Shown here: positions 24,454 through 37,600 of the stretch, piece by piece | Numbering within the stretch: position 1 is the stretch's first letter | Layout of the letters: each line of letters opens with the position of its first letter | Position numbers and translations under genes: made by a program | Origin: Lota lota | Lineage: Eukaryota; Chordata; Actinopteri; Gadiformes; Lotidae | Length of the DNA stretch: 64,000 bases | Direction of reading: 5' to 3' | Assembly: GCA_026745465.1 (NCBI GenBank) | Contig: JACYXH010000840.1 | Coordinates: 62,001-126,000, forward strand | Notes under the pieces: model-generated | Databases searched by the model: none | Told to the model about the DNA's origin: nothing | The model's input: only the letters and a program-made list of their open reading frames with translations

Positions 24454-24487
24454 GGGTCCGAGAAGGTTCATGAAGCTTCTCGGACCC
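24454..24487. other. Perfect 12-bp hairpin
   Basis: GGGTCCGAGAAG at 24454-24465 pairs perfectly with CTTCTCGGACCC at 24476-24487 across a 10-base loop. It lies 35 bases after a palindromic CRE-type site TGACGTCA (24411-24418). Role unknown. Confidence 0.6.
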
Positions 24488-24554
24488 TTGTAGGATAAGG
24501 CCACGGTGTGTGGTGCGTTTCATATGTCTTTATAATCTAATACTATATATCACT

Positions 24555-24829
24555 ATATAAGCCTAATTATAAAGGGTAATGAAGGTTTAATAGAAGAGTT
24601 CTCAACAGCTTTATTCTTTATTATTCATTGGTTCCTATAACTATATAAGCCTAATTATAAAGGGTAATGAAGGTTTAATAGAAGAGTTCTCAACAGCTTT
24701 ATTCTTTATTATTCGTTGGTTCCTATAACTATATAAGCCTAATTATAAAGGGTAATGAAGGTTTAATAGAAGAGTTCTCAACAGCTTTATTCTTTATTAT
24801 TCGTTGGTTCCTATAACTATATAAGCCTA
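24555..24829. repeat. 88-bp minisatellite, about 3 copies
   Basis: Near-identical tandem units containing ATATAAGCCTAATTATAAAG, GGTAATGAAGGTTTAATAGA and TTATTCTTTATTATTC. The very low divergence points to recent expansion. Confidence 0.92.
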
Positions 24830-25353
24830 CATCCGTGACTACTGCTCTCCATGCAGAGACTGACTGACTGACTGACCCCGCCCATCCACAAACCAATTGA
24901 ACCAGTGGGCGGGGCTACACATAGCCCCGCCCGCGCGCGAGCCACGTCTAGTGGGAGGGAACGCCTCTTCGTAAAGTCCCACAAGCAGCAAGGGCGGCTT
25001 ATTGTCAACGTGTGATCTGTGTCGATGTGAAGGAAACCGCTGCAGCTTATTGGCCTTAGTGACAAGGGCGTGTTGTCACCACATCGCTGTTTGGAATGGA
25101 CGTCTGGGACTACTGCTCTCCGTGCTCTCACACATGCCCGGCCACGTTGTGGGAATCATGGGAAACTTGTTTTCCAGCCAATCACGTCATTTCACCCGCG
25201 TTGTACTCGTGAACCAATGTGCGCGGAAGGGGAACACGGGATGGGTTTGAAACCCGACACAAGCTGTACAACCGTCTCCTCCGTTTGGCTCGAGCCAGAG
25301 ACCGTCCCACCTGTCACTCACTGGATCCTGTGGTCCAATCAAACGACCCCACG
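24830..25353. other. GC-rich segment with GC boxes and CCAAT
   Basis: Contains CCCCGCCC, GGGCGGGGC, AGCCCCGCCC and CCAATTG (about 24877-24930), contrasting with the AT-rich surroundings. It could be a small promoter, but no convincing exon follows on either strand. Confidence 0.3.
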
Positions 25354-25722
25354 GTGAGCACTGTCAACAACCTCCTATTTATAACAGCCTACTTTTATAT
25401 TTAACAAGTATATATTTAAAGTAATAATAACTCAAGTAGAAGTAAAAGTATTCATCAGATAATAGCTTGAGGAAGAGTAAGAAAGTATGTAGTGGAAAGA
25501 TTACTGTACTGAGTACAGTACTGAGTTACTTCAAACCAAATGATTTATTGTTGTAATAAGCAGAGCAAGATGACCGTAAATAGACATTATAGACATATTA
25601 CATTGTATATGCTTGTCTAATAGACATTAACAACATATGAAATAGCATGTATCCCTTCAAATAAAACAACACACAATAACATATTAAACGTTTACAAAAT
25701 AACATGAATGAAGACAAATACA
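25354..25722. repeat. Right arm of the 0.4-kb inverted repeat
   Basis: Reverse complement of 22650-23058 with scattered differences and short insertions, for example an added GTACTGAGTACAGTAC at about 25505. The 2.3 kb between the arms contains the B-box repeats, the hairpin, the 88-bp array and the GC-rich segment. Confidence 0.8.
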
Positions 25723-25763
25723 AACACAAGAAAGCTCTCTCTCTCGCTCTCTCTCTGTCTGTG

Positions 25764-25769
25764 TGTTTG

Positions 25770-25818
<49 letters not shown>
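25764..25818. repeat. GT microsatellite
   Basis: (GT)n adjoining a TCTC-rich tract at 25735-25757. Confidence 0.95.
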
Positions 25819-25821
<3 letters not shown>

Positions 25822-26195
25822 GATTTGCACCGTTTGAAGAAGTAGATAACCCCTTTGGGGGTAAAATTGGATCTTACATAAACACACACACACACGTGCG
25901 CAGATCATCATTGTGTGTTACTGATCAGAAGAATACAGCCCTCCCTCCCTCATATGAGACCATGCCAGTCCTGTAACTACAAACACCAGCAGCACTATAA
26001 TGACCATCATCTTTATTCAAATATGAGATTAGTTGGCACACAAAGACCAACGATAACAACCAAAGTCCACCATGTAGTCTGCTTCACTGCCATAGGCAGA
26101 GAGAAAATATGAATCAAAAAGAACAAAACATGAGCTGTGAAGCTGCTCAACAGTTGGGGTTGGAGCCAACCACTCGACCACAAGGGCCCTCGGGG

Positions 26196-26226
<31 letters not shown>

Positions 26227-26344
26227 TTGTGCATGCGTGCGAGTGTGTGCATGCATGCGTGCATGTGTGTGCGTGCGTGTGTGTGCGTGTGTGTGCACGC
26301 GTGTTTGTGTGTGTGTTTGTGTGTGTGTGTGTGTTTGTGCGTGC

Positions 26345-26384
<40 letters not shown>
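26196..26384. repeat. GT/GC-T microsatellite, imperfect
   Basis: GT units mixed with TGCATGCG and TGCGTG. Open frames over it are repeat artefacts. Confidence 0.95.
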
Positions 26385-26386
<2 letters not shown>

Positions 26387-27270
26387 TAGGAGGAAGTTGG
26401 CGGAAGGGGTTTAATATGAATGTTGAACAGGTTGAGAGGATCTAGCACATCTGGGGAACGTGATTAACTGTTCTTAGGAACATGCAACACTGGCGAACGG
26501 AGGAAGGATTAAAGGGCTGTGTCAGACAGAAAAGAAGTCCTTATATTAGAGCATGTCCAACATCCATACCTTCAGATTGGTGCCACAGCAGTGAGGGCCG
26601 CTATCGCCAATATGGGTTGGACCATCTGTGAGGCAGCGGGGGTGTCAGACAGACAAGGCAACCAAAAGTGAAAGTGTCTGGATTCTGTCCAAACCTCCAC
26701 ACCCCCTCCTCTGAGCTGATGAACTATTCATCTTGTCTGTTGTTTCTTTCAGTTCAAAGTTGTCTTTTATAGAAGTAAAGGGGGGGACGGTTAGATTAAT
26801 CTGTAAATCTTTAATCTTATGTTGGCATACTGTATGTGTGTCGGCTTATGAAAGGTCTCCAAAAACAAAGCAACGTGGGAAAAACCAACAGGGAATGTAG
26901 AGCATCATGTGCTGTTCTGGCCAGAGTACGCGGTCAGTTTACCCAAAATCCCAAATATCCTCCCACTTTTTACCAAAACAACCAGGTGGTTTCTATGGGA
27001 TTTCTTTGAAAAACGGCCTCATATCTTAATATTTAGTCTTTTATCAGACGCAGTGATCCAAAGCTACGTAGTGAATAGATACACATATGCGTTGAAAGTA
27101 TGATGCTAAGGGTGCTGCAGCACCCCCTGTTGGCTGAGAGGGAAATAATGTTGGAAATAATAATGTAATTTTTAAATTATTTCTGATTTATATATATTCT
27201 TCTTAAGGCCCTTGTGTTAGCATTATTTAGTATTAAAACTAAAATAATTATTGGCTGAATACACGAGAAC
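26385..27270. other. Intergenic spacer between copies A and C
   Basis: Unassigned. It separates the 3' ends of copies A (+) and C (-), which are tail to tail. A single CTGCAGCACCCCCTG word occurs at about 27114. I see no supported exon. Confidence 0.4.
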
Positions 27271-27288
27271 ATTCAGTTGAATCCACTG

Positions 27289-28053
27289 TTTATTACCATG
27301 ATGTTTCATTAACAAATGCAACAGAAAAATAGTCCCTTACATGTACACAATAAACACAATAACTAAAATAATAGAAGCAGCAGACATTACAAACCATAAA
27401 CAGGTGCGCACATATCTTGAATAACTGAACATATTCTGCTGCCGTTTTGTTCCCAACAGAACACAAGGAATCAATATTCAGTTTAAAGTTATTTACAACA
27501 TGAACATTACCCCATAGACCAGTTGGTCTAATGAATAAAATATAAAATCTGCTTTAAATCAGGTTCCATGTTAGGATTAGTACAATTAAAACTGATATCA
27601 GAGTCTTTAAGAACAAAACTGTTAATGACTGAAAATATAAAAACATTGTAGAATAAAAAAACACGTGATTTACCATCAATAGGTATTTAAATACATTTCA
27701 AATAAAAAAAATTATCTTTGTAAAACCTGGTTAGCTAACTCTATGGAAGATCTTATGTCTCTTCCATTCATGGAATATCAAGATAAACTTTTCAGAAGCC
27801 CAATCAAATGTAGCATTTGGAGTTTAGTTAATACATGTTTTAAAATCAACCAAAATACAAAAGTCTTGAATTTGAGGAAACACTGATACGAGTATCATTC
27901 ATAGTGACGTCACCTGTTCACCTTCTCTACAGCGTAAACACCGATTCATTCTCCTGACCCAATTTACACTGATAACCACATTATACAATAGAGAGAGAGA
28001 ACCAGACATCAACCTCTCAAACAGAGCAATAGTTCTTAAACCAAACCCAGGGT

Positions 28054-28139
<86 letters not shown>
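27289..28139 (-). other. 3' untranslated region of NLR copy C with AATAAA
   Basis: Downstream of the C stop codon this stretch matches 55540-56105 after copy D, for example ACATTTGATTGGGCTTCTGA read on the minus strand. An AATAAA signal on the minus strand lies at 27289-27294; the D copy has one at 56085-56090. The match extends beyond the coding part, which supports a shared 3' UTR. A GT/CA microsatellite at 28051-28139 begins directly at the stop codon. Confidence 0.6.
28051..28139. repeat. GT microsatellite directly after the copy C stop
   Basis: About 44 units, ending at the base next to the stop codon of copy C (minus strand). Confidence 0.97.
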
Positions 28140-28140
<1 letters not shown>

Positions 28141-28690
28141 TACAACCGACACAGAGACACTGAGGCACCACCCCCTAACCCAAACCCAGGGAGGAGGTCC
28201 TCCTTGGGGAAGGTGGACTGGAAGGTGTGGAGGTGTGTCAGTGTGTCTGAGGACCCTCCTACATCTGGGGACACTCTGTAGAAGGACAGAGTGCCAGCAG
28301 GCCGGTCCAGATACACTCCTACTCTGTTAGAGCCAGCGGGGAGGAGACGTATGTCTGTTTCTCTACCGTTGTACCGGGCATAGTAACCAACATCATGACA
28401 AACAAGACTCCAGGACTTGTTGTTCCCTCCAAGCCTGCTGTCATCACTCCATCCTCTCCTTGTGATTCCTCTGTATGTCACTCCTATAACAACACGTCCT
28501 TTCCTCTCTACCTCCCAGTAACAGCGGCCAGTCAGAGCCTCTCTACACAACACCTGGGGATGGGAGTCAAATCTCTCTGGGTGATCAGGATACGACTGCT
28601 CCTCTCTAACCCACGTCACCTTTCTGTTGTCCTCAGACAGAGAGAGTAGTCTGTTGGCTGTGTTTGGGTCCAGTGTGAGTTCACAGGCAT
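28140..28690 (-). CDS. B30.2 (PRY-SPRY) exon of copy C
   Basis: 551 nt, open to the stop. It reads [75 protein letters not shown] and ends SVSLCRL. Compared with A and D, the usual DYWDQV is DSHPQV and EVEWEG is EVERKG: changes in the PRY/SPRY loops that could alter ligand binding. Confidence 0.93.
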
Positions 28691-31600
28691 CTGACGGGAG
28701 AACAAGACATGATTAGCTGCTGAACCATTCTTCATCATCATCATCATCACTAGTACTGTTGTCTTGCATACTTCTTATTCCTCTTCTTTTGCACGTGCCA
28801 TCTACTCTACAAACATTAACATATAAAGACTAAATAATATCCTATGACAGGTACTATAGTGGACTAGTGTGCTATAGCACTATTTTAAGATAATTTAAGT
28901 TAAACTTAAATGTAAATCCCGTGTGTGTGAGTGGCTGTCCCAGTCAAAACATTGAAGCCTTTAATATTTTTTTAACTGAATCTACTCCCGCAATATTTAC
29001 AACACATACACAACTAATTAGCAATAGTCAATATACTTTAAAGATTGGCTGGAAATTAACTGTTGGTACCATAGAACTGGTTCATACATACTATACGTAG
29101 ACATGTACACATACGTACACATACATACCTACACACACATACTAGACATAAACACACAGAAGCATAGGTATACATACATATAGACAAGTACACATACGTA
29201 TACACAAGCACATATACATGCTATTTCAATGATATAGCATGTTTGATGAATCAAACTAAACAGACACTTACACTTCTTTAGAGCTGGTTTCAGCCTCCAC
29301 ACTCCACCGTGCTCCACCCTGGGGGGGGAAACAAAGTGAGAGCAGCATGTTGAAACATTCACCTTCATCATCTCATGTCTCATCACTTTCTACACAACAT
29401 GAGTTCCAGCTGCGTTTTCAAACCACTTCATCTAGCAGCTGGTTGAATCCTTGTAGGAGACATTGTCCCTGAGTGGTGAGCTGTCCTCTCCATACCTGAG
29501 AGTGTCCAGTCTCCAGCGTGGATCCTCCAGTCCAGCAGAGAGCAGCATAACTCCTGAGTCTCCTGGGTGATTGTAGCTCAGGTCCAGCTCTCTCAGATGG
29601 GAGGGGTTGGAGCTCAGAGCTGAGGCCAGAGAAGCACAGCCTTCCTGTGTGACCAGGCAGCCAGACAAGCTACAAACACACAGGTGTGAATTATAATTTT
29701 TCTGGATGTGAATCTGTTCACTGTCCTCTGATATGGAACTTGTGTTGTAACTGTTTATTGAGTCAAACTGACCTGAGAGTTTCCAGTGTACAGTGTGGAC
29801 TCCCCAGTCCAGCAGAGAGCAGCTTCACTCCTGAATCCTGCACATCATTGTTACTCAGGTCCAGCTCTCTCAGACTAGAGGAGTTGGAGCTGAGAACTGA
29901 GGCCAGAGCTTCACAGCATCTCTCTGACAGATGACAGCCATTCAGCCTTCACACAAAATAAACAGACCATGTTAAGAAGTGTGATTAAAATACTTTTCAT
30001 CTTTTACTTTTAACATAATGAAGGAATTGTGTTCAAATCATTTAATAGAGATGTTTTATTAATTTAACTAATATGTACTAGTCAATACATTAGATCCTTA
30101 TTTTCATTCAATATTGGGAGTAAATTGTATAATATTGAAGTTATTTTGTAGTGTTAGAAATGATTTTGTATATTAATATTACTTAATTATTTTAAATTAA
30201 TGTATATTATATATATTACAGGTTAGTAGTACATCTACAGAGATGTTTTGTATATTATTAGAAGGTATATTCCAATATTATGTATATTGTGTTGAGAGCG
30301 AGCAGGAAAACACTTTGCAGCACGAGAGCAAAGACAGCATTTGTGCGCACGGGGCGTCAGTTGTGTGCTGCTTCACTTCACGTGCGCGCTAAATGAATCG
30401 TTTCTTCCTCGCAGGCTTTATTATTGCTCTCGCGATCAGAGAACTACTGAGCGCGAGAGCAGTTAGTGTTTACAATAATGATTTGTGTGCACGGATGTGT
30501 TAACGTAGTTGTGAGCACACACAGTCATTTTTGCTCGCGACTTTGTCAGTGATATGCCGCCATAAACGTTGCAGGCCTGTACGGGCTCAGTGTCACAACG
30601 CGAGAGACTGTTCGCTCTTAACGCGAGCAAAACAAAGTCCCGGTACCGTTATAGGGAGAGGAGACGACGGATGAAGATAGGCTTACTTTTATATTCTGGT
30701 ACTATGAATATTGTGTTGCGTGTATTACAATACACACAACACTATGTTATATTATAATAGTGTATTATAATACATGTTATGAGTACAAATATGTTTTGTA
30801 TGTTATTATAACTTTTATATTCTAGTATTATGTATATTGCTTTGTGTATTGTAATACTTGTTATTAGTGAACCTACAGAGATGATTTGTATGTTACAACT
30901 TTAATATTCTAGTATTATGTATATTGTGTTTTGTGTATTGTAATTCATGTTATTAATGAACCTACAGAGATGTTTTGTATATTATTATAACTTTTATATT
31001 ATATTATTATGCATATTGTATTGTGTATTGTAATACTTGTTATGAGTGAACCTACAAAGATGTTTTGGAGGCTTTGACCACTGGCAGCAGCCTCAGAAGA
31101 CCCTCCTCTGAAGCAGAGTATTTCTTCAGGTCAAACACGTCCAGCTCCTCTTCTGATGACAGTAAGATGAAGACCAGAGCTGACCACTGAGCAGGGGAGA
31201 GACATTTTCTGGAGAGACTTCCTGATGTCAGGTACTGTTGGATCTCCTCCACTAGAGAACGGTCGTTCAGCTCATTCAGACAGTGGAACAGATTGATGCT
31301 TCTCTCTGGAGAGAGATCTCCTCCTATCTTCTGCTTGATGTAAGACACCGTACCCTCATTGGTCAGTGATCTACTCCCTGTCGGTTCCAACAGACCTCGT
31401 AGGAGAATCTGATTGGTCTCCAGAGAGAGGCCCAAGAGGAAGCGGAGGAACAAGTCCAGATGTCCGTTCTCACTCTGTAAGGCCTTGTCCACAGCACTCT
31501 GGTGAAGATGGAGGAGTTTATCTTCCCTGGAGGTTGGATGTTCTTCTGAAAGCAGATTGTCACCAGTGTGGATAAAGGACAGAAAGACATACAGGGCAGC

Positions 31601-34600
31601 CAGAAACTCCTGGATGCTCAGATGGACAAAGCAGAACACCTTGTCCTGGTACAGCCCACACTCCTCTTTAAAGATCTGGGTGAACACTCCTGAGTAGACT
31701 GAGGCTGCTCTGATATCGATGCCACACTTTGCCAGGTCTGCCTCGTAGAAGATCAGGTTGCCTTTCTCCAGCTCGTTAAAAGCCAGTTTTCCAAGAGAAA
31801 CAATGACCTTCCTGCTCTCTGAACTCCAATGTGGATCTGTTTCAGATCTCCCATGATACTTCTTGTCTCCCTGTATGGACTGAACCCACAGGAAGTGGCT
31901 GTACATCTGAGTCACAGTCTTGGGCATCTCGTCACCTCTCTGAGATGTTTTGAAGAAGTCCTCCAGAACTGTAGCAGTGATCCAACAGAAGACTGGGATG
32001 TGACACATGATGTGGAGGCTTCGTGATTTCTTGACGTGGGAGATGATTGTGCTGGCCAGCGTCTCCTCTCTGAATCTCTTCCTGAAGTACTCCTGCTTCT
32101 GTGGATCGGTGAACCCTCTCACCTCTGTCACCATGTCAACACACTCAGCAGGGATCTGATTGGCTGCCGCAGGGCGTGTGGTTATCCAGATGCGAGCGGA
32201 GGGAAGCAGGTCGCCCCTGATGAGGTTTGTCAGCAGCACGTCCACTGAGGTTGACTTTGTGACATCAGTCCAGATCTGGTTGTTCTGGAAGTCCAGAGGA
32301 AGTCGACACTCATCCAGACCATCCAAGATGAAGACAACTTGGAACCGGTCGTATCTGCAGATTCCTGCTTCTTTGGTCTCAATAAAGAAGTGGTGAAGAA
32401 GTTCCACCAAGCTAAACTCTTTCCCTTTCAGTAAATTCAGCTCTCTGAAAGCGAAGAGAAATGTGAAGTGTATGTCGTGGTTGGCTTTGCCTTCAGCCCA
32501 GTCCAGAGTGAATTTGTGTGTTAAGATTGTTTTACCAATGCCGGCAACTCCAGTTGTCATTATTGTTCTGATTGGTTGATCTTGTCCAGGTAAGGGTTTA
32601 AAGATGTCATCACATTTGATTGGTGTTTCCACCTTGGCTGGTTTCCTTGAAGCTCTTTCAATCAGTCTGACCTCATGTTCCTTGTTGACCTCTCCACTGC
32701 CTCTCTCTGTGATGAAGAGCTCTGTGTAGAAGTCATTCAGACCTGTTGGCTGTCCTGCTTTAGCGATTCCCTCAAACACACACCGGAACTTCTCCTTCAT
32801 TAGAGACTTGATTTTATGTTGGCACTTCTCAGCAGCATATCCTAAATGAGAAAGCATCAGAAGACATCAGTTAGTGGATGGTGACATCAGTGAAAACATG
32901 TTAATATTTCCTGCAAAATAATCAACATGATATTTAGTGGCTTCATTACTTGTGGTCGGAGAAGCTGGTCATGACAAGGACTGCATGGTACAGATTCAAA
33001 ATGTTCAGGATTATTTTGTTATTTCAACAGCAATATGATTGGCCTAATGATAGTAATAATGATAGTGAATCAGTGGATAGTGACTTGCTATGCTGATATA
33101 ACAAGACTGAGTTATTCTGCTTTTGATCTGCAGTGTAATGTTTAACATTCTTTAACCTGATAGACCCACAATAACCCTACACATCTGGATCAAACCATTT
33201 AACCTGATACCTCACAATAACCCTACATATCTGGATAAAAAGACCCACAATAACCCTACACATCTGGATCAAACCATTTAACCTGATACCCACAATAACC
33301 CTACACATCTGGATCAAACCATTTAACCTGATACCCACAATAACCGTACATATCAGGATCAAACCATTTACCCTGATACCCCCACAATAACCCTACATAT
33401 CTCGATCAAACCATTTAACCTGATACCTCAAAATAACCCTACATATCTGGATAAAAGGACCCACAATAATCCTACACATCTGGATCAAACCATTTAACCC
33501 GATACCCCCACAATAACCCAACATATCTGGATCAAACCATTTAACCTGATAGACCCACAATAACCCTACATATGTGGATCAAACCATTTAACCTGATTCT
33601 CCCAGAGTAACCCTACATATCTGGATTAAACCATTTAACCTAATAGACCCACAATAACCCTATATATCTGGATCACACCATTTAACCTGGTAGACCAACA
33701 ATAACCCTACATATCAGGATCAAACCATTTCACCTGATACCCCCACAATAACCCTACATATCTGGATCAAACCATTTAACCTGACTCGCCCAGAGTAACC
33801 CTACATATCTGGATCAAACCATTTAACCTGATAGACCAACAATAACCCTACATATCTGGATCAAACCATTTAACCTGAGACCCCCAGAATAACCCTACAT
33901 ATCTGGAACAAACCATTTAACCCCCAAGAGGAAAGATATCTCCACATTGAAGAGTTAGAAATGTAGAAATATCACATTATGTAATTTAGTCTGAACTGTG
34001 CAAAAAAAGAGTTTCATACTGCTCTTCAAATTAAGTATTTATTCTCTCTTCAAAATAAGAGTATCTTACCGCCTAACAGTGTGTCGGCCAGTTCCTCCTG
34101 GTTCATCTCCATCAGGCAGAGCTTTGTGATGTCTACCACTCCCTCTATGGCGCGCCTCCTCTGCTCCTCGTTCTTACCATCCACCTCCTCCTCCCTCTGA
34201 CTCTCTGAGCATTGTGGGTAATCTGGGAAGAGAACCCTCCAGAGCTTCTTCAGCTCCTTGTCTAGAAAAGCGTGTGCATTCTCCTCAGCTCTCTGGAACA
34301 GAACAAACATCAAGGATAACTTTACTCTGAACTAGCTGAGGACATCAGAAGCATCTGTCCTAGATTCACGTTTGTCTAAAGAGGGAAGGCTGGAGACTAT
34401 TAGCACCACAAGAGATGCTTTCTAATGTTCATGTAGAGCTAAATAAAAATATCTTGTTGGACATTTACACACCTTGATCAGCTCTATTTGATGCTTCTGT
34501 ACAGAGTGAGCACTGGTAACCTTTGACCTCTGCTGTTGTTGTCTGTGGAGAAAACACACAATCTATTGTATTTCCTTTGACTTGTAAACATCAGTATCAG

Positions 34601-37600
34601 TAGAGTCTGATAACAACCAACTGGTCTGTTTTCATTGCCTGTTTGAAACTCCCACCTCTCCTCTCTGGAAGGGCATCCATCTTTAAAGTTTGTAGGAATA
34701 CCCATAGACCTGTCACTCTTCATGGAGACACAGCTGGGTCCAGGGGAGTCTGCTCTCTCCTGCCTCCTTCTAGAATAACAAACACCATCTTGAAGTTATG
34801 ATTTGTGGATGTCGTTTCATTTGATCATTTATTGCAGGATTGTTCAACTTTTTTCTTATTAGGGTCAGGTTATTGTTATTATTGCATTGAAGCACTGACA
34901 TATGAACATAGAAAAACAACACTAAATACTGTGCATAGAGAGTGTTGATTCACAATGTGTTTATCTAACATAGAAAATAGGGCAATCAGTTTAGAAATTT
35001 CTACACAGATCTGTGTTATTCTTCATGTATTCTGTTCTTCAATAAATAGCTTCACCTCAAAAGATAAATTCAAATTGATTAAATGAATAAGGCAGATAAA
35101 AAGACAGTTTAACCTGAAACCTATACAAATCTGCTACAAGAAGTCTTATGATTAATTTCATTCAAACTACAACAGGACATTGGTACTGTTTGGATAGACA
35201 GTACCAATCATCAGTCTCTACATCTCCAAGGACAGCTAGCATGCGGTCCTGTGAAGGGTTTCTTATTTGGACCAAGAAGCGACACGGAGGGAGGCTATGG
35301 TACTGCTCTCTGGTTCCCAACAGGACCGGGCCGTTATAGCACCCTCTGGTGGTCGTTCAGAGAGGTTCTGCACTTTGATTAAACCAGCATCAACCAGAAC
35401 CATCGGGTGTGTTCCATTGAAGCTGGACTGATGCCTGATGAGGTGCCGTCTCACATTGTGTTCTTCTGTTACTGTGATAGCCGTGTTGCAGATCAACATA
35501 TGGGCTTTGGTCCCTCATTACTAAACTGATATTTCACAGTCCACTCCTCCTTTAAATGTCCAGTTTCATTGTCTACCTTTCGCATTTCCAACGTGTACAA
35601 CCCCTTTTTAGCTCTGGAAACGCTTTGCCACAGCAGAGACAGACGTTGGCCCACACACAGAGAGGGCGGGTCTTATGGGCGGGACTAAGTGGACAAAACA
35701 GGTTCCTATTGGAGGAAATTGAACTGGCTCTATTTCTTGCTCAGAAACAGCTTTCTCCTGGGGGTAGTTGATCCTGATTGTTTATGTTCTGATAAATGAT
35801 TGGCGGGCCGAATCAAGATGATCTGCAGGCCGCCAGTTGAATAGCCCTGATTTATTGGCTGAATCCTCACCTTTTCTTAGAAGGTTGCTGATTTCCATCT
35901 TTAAACTTAACAGGTGGATCCATAGACCTGTCACTCTTCATGGAGACACAGCTGGGTCCAGGGGAGTCTGCTCTCTCTTGCCTCCTTTGAGGAAAACAAA
36001 CACCATCTTGAAGTTAGGATTTGTGGATGTTGTTTCACTTTATCATTTATTGCAAAGCTACTCAAATACTTTCTCATGAGGGTCAGATTATTCAAATGGA
36101 AATATAAGGGGGGGGGGCAGAAAAATGAAGTTATTATGGCATTTAAGCATCTACATGTTGACATAAAAGCAAACTAAATACCCTTCAAACTGTGCATAGT
36201 GTTTATTCACAATGTGTTTAGCTAACAGAAAATAGGGTAGCCAGTTTATACACTTCTACACAGACCTGTGTTATTCTTCATGTATAATAAGTTTCAAGAA
36301 ATCACTTCACCTCAGAATATCAATTCAAAACTGATTCAATAAATGGGGCAGTTCGAAAGACATTGAACCTTTTAACATTAAACCTATAAAATCTGCTATA
36401 AGTATTCTTATTATTCATTTCATTCATACTATTCAAATCAACAGTCAAGAATAAACGGCCTCAGCCATAAATCAATCTAGCGCCAAGTGATCATGTGATC
36501 GGACATTGTTACTGTTCAGATAGACTAAATGTTCTTCTTCACCTCATCATCGGTCTCTACAGCATGCGGTCCTGTGAAGGGTTTCTTATTTGGACCAAGA
36601 CGTGACACGGAGGGAGGCTATGGTACTGCTCTCTGGTTCTGAACAGGACCGGGCCGTTGTAGCACCCTCTGGTGGTCGTTCAGAGAGGTGCTGCCCTTTG
36701 ATTCAACCAGCATCAGAACCATCGGGTGTGTTCCATTGAAGCTGGACTGATGCGTGATGAGGTGCCGTCTCACATTGTGTTCTTCTGTTACTGGGATAGC
36801 CGTGTTGCAGATCAACATATGGGCTTTGGTCCCTCATTACTAAACTGATATTTCACAGTCCACTCCTCCTTTAAATGCTCATTGTCTACCTTTCGCCTTT
36901 CCAATGTGGACAACCACTTTTTAACTCTCGAACCGCTTTGCCACAGCAGAGACAGACGTTGGCCCACGCACAGAGGGCGGGTCATAGGGGCGGGATAATG
37001 TTGACAAAACGGGTTCCTATTGGAGGAAATTTAACTGGCTCTATTTCTTGCTCAGAAACAGCTTTCTCCTGGGGGTAATTTATCCTGATTGTTTATGTTC
37101 TGATAAATGATCGGCAGGCCGGATCAAGATGATCTGCAGGCCGCCAGTTGAATAGCCCTGATTTATTGGCTGAATCCTCACCTTTTCTTAGAAGGTTGCT
37201 GATTTCCATCTTTAAACTTAACAGGTGGATCCATAGACCTGTCACTCTTCATGGAGACACAGCTGGGTCCAGGGGAGTCTGCTCTCTCTTGCCTCCTTTG
37301 AGGAAAACAAACACCATCTTGAAGTTAGGATTTGTGGATGTTGTTTCACTTTATCATTTATTGCAAAGCTACTCAAATACTTTCTCATGAGGGTCAGATT
37401 ATTCAAATGGAAATATAAGGGGGGGGGGGCAGAAAAATGAAGTTATTATGGCATTTAAGCATCTACATGTTGACATAAAAGCAAACTAAATACCCTTCAA
37501 ACTGTGCATAGTGATTATTCACAATGTGTTTAGCTAACAGAAAATAGGGTAGCCAGTTTATACACTTCTACACAGACCTGTGTTATTCTTCATGTATAAT

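Noticed and set aside
24830-25353. Promoter of a new gene
   Set aside because: GC boxes are present but no believable exon follows on either strand. Kept only as a low-confidence GC-rich segment.
33100-33930. CRISPR-like array
   Set aside because: The units are contiguous minisatellite repeats without unique spacers, in an intron of a vertebrate gene.
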